Origin: Thermofilum sp.
GTDB taxonomy: Archaea; Thermoproteota; Thermoprotei; Thermofilales; Thermofilaceae
Assembly (NCBI GenBank): GCA_038741495.1
Contig: JAVYKX010000004.1
Location: 1 to 64,000, forward strand
DNA length: 64,000 nt
Reading direction: 5' to 3'
The notes below the pieces were generated by a model. It saw only the letters and a list, made by a program, of their open reading frames with translations, ran no database searches and was not told the DNA's origin. Of this stretch, positions 61,007-64,000 are shown piece by piece. The position numbers and the translations under genes are program-made. Position 1 is the first letter of the stretch. Each line of letters begins with the position of its first letter.

Positions 61007-62077
61007 GTGAGCGACGTGAAAGCTCCGACGGCAGTACTCCTTGCCGTGTTGCTGGTGCTAGCGCCCCTGGCAGTAACCGTGAGAGCAGAGAACGACCGCT
61101 CGGCGGAGGTACTGGTCGAGAACGCGAAGAGGCTGCAGCTGCTTGTACACTTCCGGAACGAGGTTATCGCCAACAGCAGCCTACCTCTCGTCAATGCTAC
61201 GCTCTGGGCCACTATACTGAACCTTACGGCTGAAGCGGATCTCTACCTGAGCCTAGCTGTTGAGCAGCTCGCAGCGGGAAACTTTACGCTGGCGAAGAAC
61301 TACGCTCTGTCAGCTATGCGCTTGTACGGCGACATCCTGGAGCTGCAGAGTGAGGTTGCTGAAGAGCTTGGGCTCGAGTTTAGGTTCAAGGGCGCGCTGC
61401 CTTTGAACCTAACCGCTTCCGTCAGCAACATGACGGTAGCGCTCAACAGAACCGCGCTCATCCTGCAGCTTCAGGTGCTTGAAGCCCGGGTCGCGCAGCT
61501 GAGGGAGCAGCTCTCTAAAGTGGACACCTTGCTCTTCGACATCGCGGACGCGCTAGCGCTCCTGGACAGAGCCAGCGAGATCCTCGCCGAGGCCCGGGCG
61601 GCTCTCGACGCGGGCAACCTGACGGTCTCAGACCTGGCGAGAATGCTCGCTGAGGTTAAGCGCATTCTCGGCCTAGTCACTGCAGAGCTCAACCGCGCAT
61701 CCCTTCACGTTGCTATCGTGAAGGCGATGAAGCTCGGCTGGCTGAAGAGGAACGAGACAGAGTACCTTGAGGACGTTCTAATCAACAGAACGCTCGTAAA
61801 GAAAGTCGAGAAGGCCATCCGGGAGAGGGCGTTGAACTGGTCCGAGGTCGAGAGCGTTAGGAACGCGACCAGAGAGCTGGTAGAGAAAGTCTTCAAGGAG
61901 GTAAAGAGCAAGGTCGAGAAAGCCGCCGAGAGGGCCGGAGCTGCTGCGAAGATCTCCATCAAGGTTAAAGTCGAGAAGGAAGCGCCTCCCATCACTCCGC
62001 CGGGCTGGGCGAAGAAAGCTGAGCGCGGAACCGAGGCTCCGGCTCCTCCGAAGCAGGGTAAGGGGGCTAGAGGCTAG
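61007..62077 (+). CDS. secreted, probably N-glycosylated helical protein
   Basis: 356 residues. A signal peptide (VKAPTAVLLAVLLVLAPLAV, cleavage near VRA-EN) is followed by an almost entirely helical protein with many N-x-S/T sites (NSS, NAT, NLT, NFT, NMT, NRT, NET, NWS) and a coiled-coil stretch LQVLEARVAQLREQLSKVDT. The C-terminal tail is Lys/Pro-rich. The family is not recognised. It may be an envelope or S-layer associated stalk protein. The glycosylation sites fit the dolichol-type glycosyltransferases in this window. Confidence 0.65.
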   Translation: MSDVKAPTAVLLAVLLVLAPLAVTVRAENDRSAEVLVENAKRLQLLVHFRNEVIANSSLPLVNATLWATILNLTAEADLYLSLAVEQLAAGNFTLAKNYALSAMRLYGDILELQSEVAEELGLEFRFKGALPLNLTASVSNMTVALNRTALILQLQVLEARVAQLREQLSKVDTLLFDIADALALLDRASEILAEARAALDAGNLTVSDLARMLAEVKRILGLVTAELNRASLHVAIVKAMKLGWLKRNETEYLEDVLINRTLVKKVEKAIRERALNWSEVESVRNATRELVEKVFKEVKSKVEKAAERAGAAAKISIKVKVEKEAPPITPPGWAKKAERGTEAPAPPKQGKGARG

Positions 62078-62099
62078 CTGAGCCGGGCCTCAGGCGAAA

Positions 62100-62118
62100 G
62101 ATATTATTTTTATTTTTT
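62100..62118 (+). promoter_or_regulatory. T-rich terminator/promoter before the GH36 gene
   Basis: The stretch atattatttttattttttt ends 19 bases before ATG 62137. The T-runs can terminate the preceding gene, and the TATTAT part can be a TATA box for the alpha-galactosidase gene. Confidence 0.5.
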
Positions 62119-62136
62119 TGAATACTCCTTCTTCTC

Positions 62137-64000
62137 ATGCCTCTCAAGGTCAAAGTAGGCGTTTCTGAGCTGGAAATCGCCCTGAAGCTTTCCCTCAGGG
62201 GGGCGCTCGAAGACGTCGTACGTGCGGAGCCAGCAGGTAATGCTTACGAGCTCCTACTCGCGGGTGGCCGAGCCCTCCTGAAGCTGCTCGGCTCCGAGGA
62301 CGCGGTAGCGCTCCTGGTGGAGGGGGAGGGGGAGACCGCGGACGACGGGCTCGTTCTAGCTGCTGAGGTGAAGCTGCCGGAGCATAGCAGCGTGCTCGTG
62401 TTCCACCACACCTACGACCCACCCGGCTTTCTCGGCGGCCAGAGCGAGCCCTACGACTACCCTGCTGTTAGCGCGGCGCCCGCTGTACCCAGCGCGTGGA
62501 CTTTCCCCTGGCACACCCGCTCTCTCGCGAGCCTGCCGAAAGACTTGAAGATCTCGCAGCTTCTGTTAAAGCTCGAGAGCGGCTACCTGCACCTCTTGGC
62601 CCTGCCGGGGTGGGGCTTCTCAGGATACTTCACGAACCCCGGCGAGAAGGTTCTCACGATTCAGCAGCTCTCAACAGTGAAGATGAGGTGGAGAACAGCA
62701 CCTCTCCTGGCTGCGGCGCGCGGCTCAACCGCAGCGGAGACTGTGAGCCGCGCGTTCAATGTTGCTGCCCGCGCGCTCGGCAGGGAGTGCCTTCTGCGGA
62801 GCCGGAAGCGGAAGCCCTCCTTCGCGGAGTACTTGGGCTGGTGCACCTGGAACGCGTTCTGGAGGGGTATCTCTGAGGAGAAGGTGGTCTCCGGCTTCAA
62901 GGAGCTGAGGTCGAAAGCCCCCTTCGCGATGGTGATTCTCGACGACGGGTGGATGGCTAGCCGGGAGGGATCTCTCAGCTCTTTCGAAGCGGATCCCGAG
63001 AAGTTCCCCAGAGGCCTAGCCGGCTTGGCGGCAAAGCTGAGAGAGCTCGGGGCAGAGAAGCTGGGCCTCTGGATCACCGTCAACGGGTACTGGAACGGCG
63101 TAGACCCTGAGAGCGACCTGGCGAGAGACTACCATGAGGTATTGGAGGATCTCGACGGCACTCTGGCGCCTTCCCCTGGGAAGGCTTTCCGCTTCTTCAT
63201 GGATTGGTTCAGGAGGGTCAAGGATGCCGGCTTCGACTTCATCAAAGCTGATAACCAGCTTGCAGTGGCATCGCTTTACGCGGGCCACCACCCCGTCGAG
63301 CAAGCGTCTTCAGAGTTGCACGAAGCGGTGGAGGCGGCTGCCGCGCTCTTCAACCTGGAGATCCTCAACTGCATGTCCCTCAACCCCGAGCACTTCTTCA
63401 GCATGTGGCGCTCGAACACTGCTAGAGCATCGATCGACTACAGCTCTCCCCCGTCACCCTCTAGGTCGAAACTGCACTTGTACTTCAACGCGTACAACAC
63501 TCTCTGGCTCTCCCAAGTCGCGTGGCCAGACTGGGACATGTTCCAGACGAAAGACCCCTTAGCGCTCCAGCAAGCGGTTGCGAGAGCTCTGAGCGGGGGG
63601 CCGGTTTACGTTTCTGACGTTCCGCAGGAGCTCAAAGCAGAGGTCGTCGCCCCCCTAGCGTTCCCCGACGGCAGGGTGCCCACCTTCCCGGCTCCCGCGC
63701 TCCCGACCGAGGATATCGCGATGAGGGACCCCTACAACGAGCCAGTGGCGCTGAAGCTCTTCAACAAGCTCGAGGTCCCCGGCCTAGGAGTCTACGGCCT
63801 CGTTGGCGTGTTCAACATCTACAAGCGGGATGAGGTGATCGAGTACGCGGTATCCCCCTCCGACGCTGCCCTCAGCGCTGGAGAGTACGTCGCGTACGAG
63901 TACTTCTCGGAGAGGTTCGGGAAGGCTGAGGGTAGCCAGGTGCTGCGCGGCAAGCTCAACCCGGGGGAAGTCCACCTCTACGTGTTTGCCCCCCTAAAGC
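62137..64000 (+). CDS. GH36 alpha-galactosidase (GalS/Sip1 type), partial
   Basis: At least 621 residues from ATG 62137; the frame is open to the window end. It matches the raffinose-synthase-like archaeal alpha-galactosidases. FAEYLGWCTWNAFWRGISEE is the GH36 signature, PFAMVILDDGWM follows, the nucleophile Asp lies in DFIKADNQLA, and NCMSLNPEHFFSMWRSNTAR and WLSQVAWPDWDMFQ supply the second acid. It has no signal peptide, so it acts inside the cell on imported alpha-galactosides and delivers galactose to GalK. Confidence 0.9.
   Translation, partial: MPLKVKVGVSELEIALKLSLRGALEDVVRAEPAGNAYELLLAGGRALLKLLGSEDAVALLVEGEGETADDGLVLAAEVKLPEHSSVLVFHHTYDPPGFLGGQSEPYDYPAVSAAPAVPSAWTFPWHTRSLASLPKDLKISQLLLKLESGYLHLLALPGWGFSGYFTNPGEKVLTIQQLSTVKMRWRTAPLLAAARGSTAAETVSRAFNVAARALGRECLLRSRKRKPSFAEYLGWCTWNAFWRGISEEKVVSGFKELRSKAPFAMVILDDGWMASREGSLSSFEADPEKFPRGLAGLAAKLRELGAEKLGLWITVNGYWNGVDPESDLARDYHEVLEDLDGTLAPSPGKAFRFFMDWFRRVKDAGFDFIKADNQLAVASLYAGHHPVEQASSELHEAVEAAAALFNLEILNCMSLNPEHFFSMWRSNTARASIDYSSPPSPSRSKLHLYFNAYNTLWLSQVAWPDWDMFQTKDPLALQQAVARALSGGPVYVSDVPQELKAEVVAPLAFPDGRVPTFPAPALPTEDIAMRDPYNEPVALKLFNKLEVPGLGVYGLVGVFNIYKRDEVIEYAVSPSDAALSAGEYVAYEYFSERFGKAEGSQVLRGKLNPGEVHLYVFAPLK

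Overview
The window looks like chromosomal DNA of a hyperthermophilic archaeon, most likely a Thermoproteota (Thermofilum-like) species. This is an inference from gene content and promoter style: TATA boxes about 25-30 bases before start codons (leaderless-type genes), HEPN/nucleotidyltransferase and VapBC modules, an archaeal translin, a GH1 beta-glycosidase, a GH36 alpha-galactosidase and a Ni-CO dehydrogenase/group 4 hydrogenase cluster. The DNA is GC-rich, with AT-rich islands in the accessory part. I recognised no rRNA, tRNA or CRISPR array.

Layout. 1-5.9 kb: a MacB-type ABC export system (two FtsX-like permeases and an ATPase) with a GT-C-like membrane protein inserted, followed by a dolichol-phosphate-sugar type GT2. 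5.9-14.4 kb: a decaying surface-glycan region. It holds a frameshifted exported protein, a coiled-coil protein, a HEPN/MNT pair, a 5'-truncated and twice frameshifted rmlD, an intact rmlC, a tail of another sugar-nucleotide enzyme, a broken GT2, an intact GT4, a broken GT4, and a frameshifted small gene. 14.3-22.1 kb: an accessory island with two further HEPN/MNT pairs, two VapBC pairs, a retropepsin-like protease, small orphan genes, operator-like palindromes and a repeat-rich coiled-coil/nuclease-like protein. 22.7-24.6 kb: a corrinoid protein and a URO-D family methyltransferase. 24.7-29.5 kb: a wHTH regulator, HypD, a membrane zincin and an IS605-type TnpB.

29.8-40.8 kb is the metabolic centrepiece. 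A V4R-domain protein and an unusual radical-SAM-like/ModE-like fusion are followed by a promoter with a perfect palindrome. Then comes one tight operon, cooF-cooS-cooC-cooT plus seven subunits of a membrane-bound [NiFe] hydrogenase. Together they should oxidise CO to CO2 and pass electrons through CooF to proton reduction coupled to ion pumping (hydrogenogenic CO metabolism). HypD, needed for hydrogenase maturation, lies 5 kb upstream.

40.8-64 kb is mostly housekeeping and sugar metabolism: translin, an alcohol dehydrogenase, a GalE-like epimerase, a CPBP protease, an ABC exporter, a PHP hydrolase with an amino-acid permease, two MFS transporters, a PhoU-like regulator, a DedA protein, a GH1 beta-glycosidase, TatC, a membrane-anchored wHTH protein, GalT, GalK, a membrane phosphoesterase, a secreted helical protein, and a GH36 alpha-galactosidase that runs off the window. 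GH1, GH36, GalK, GalT and GalE form a complete route from galactosides to UDP-glucose.
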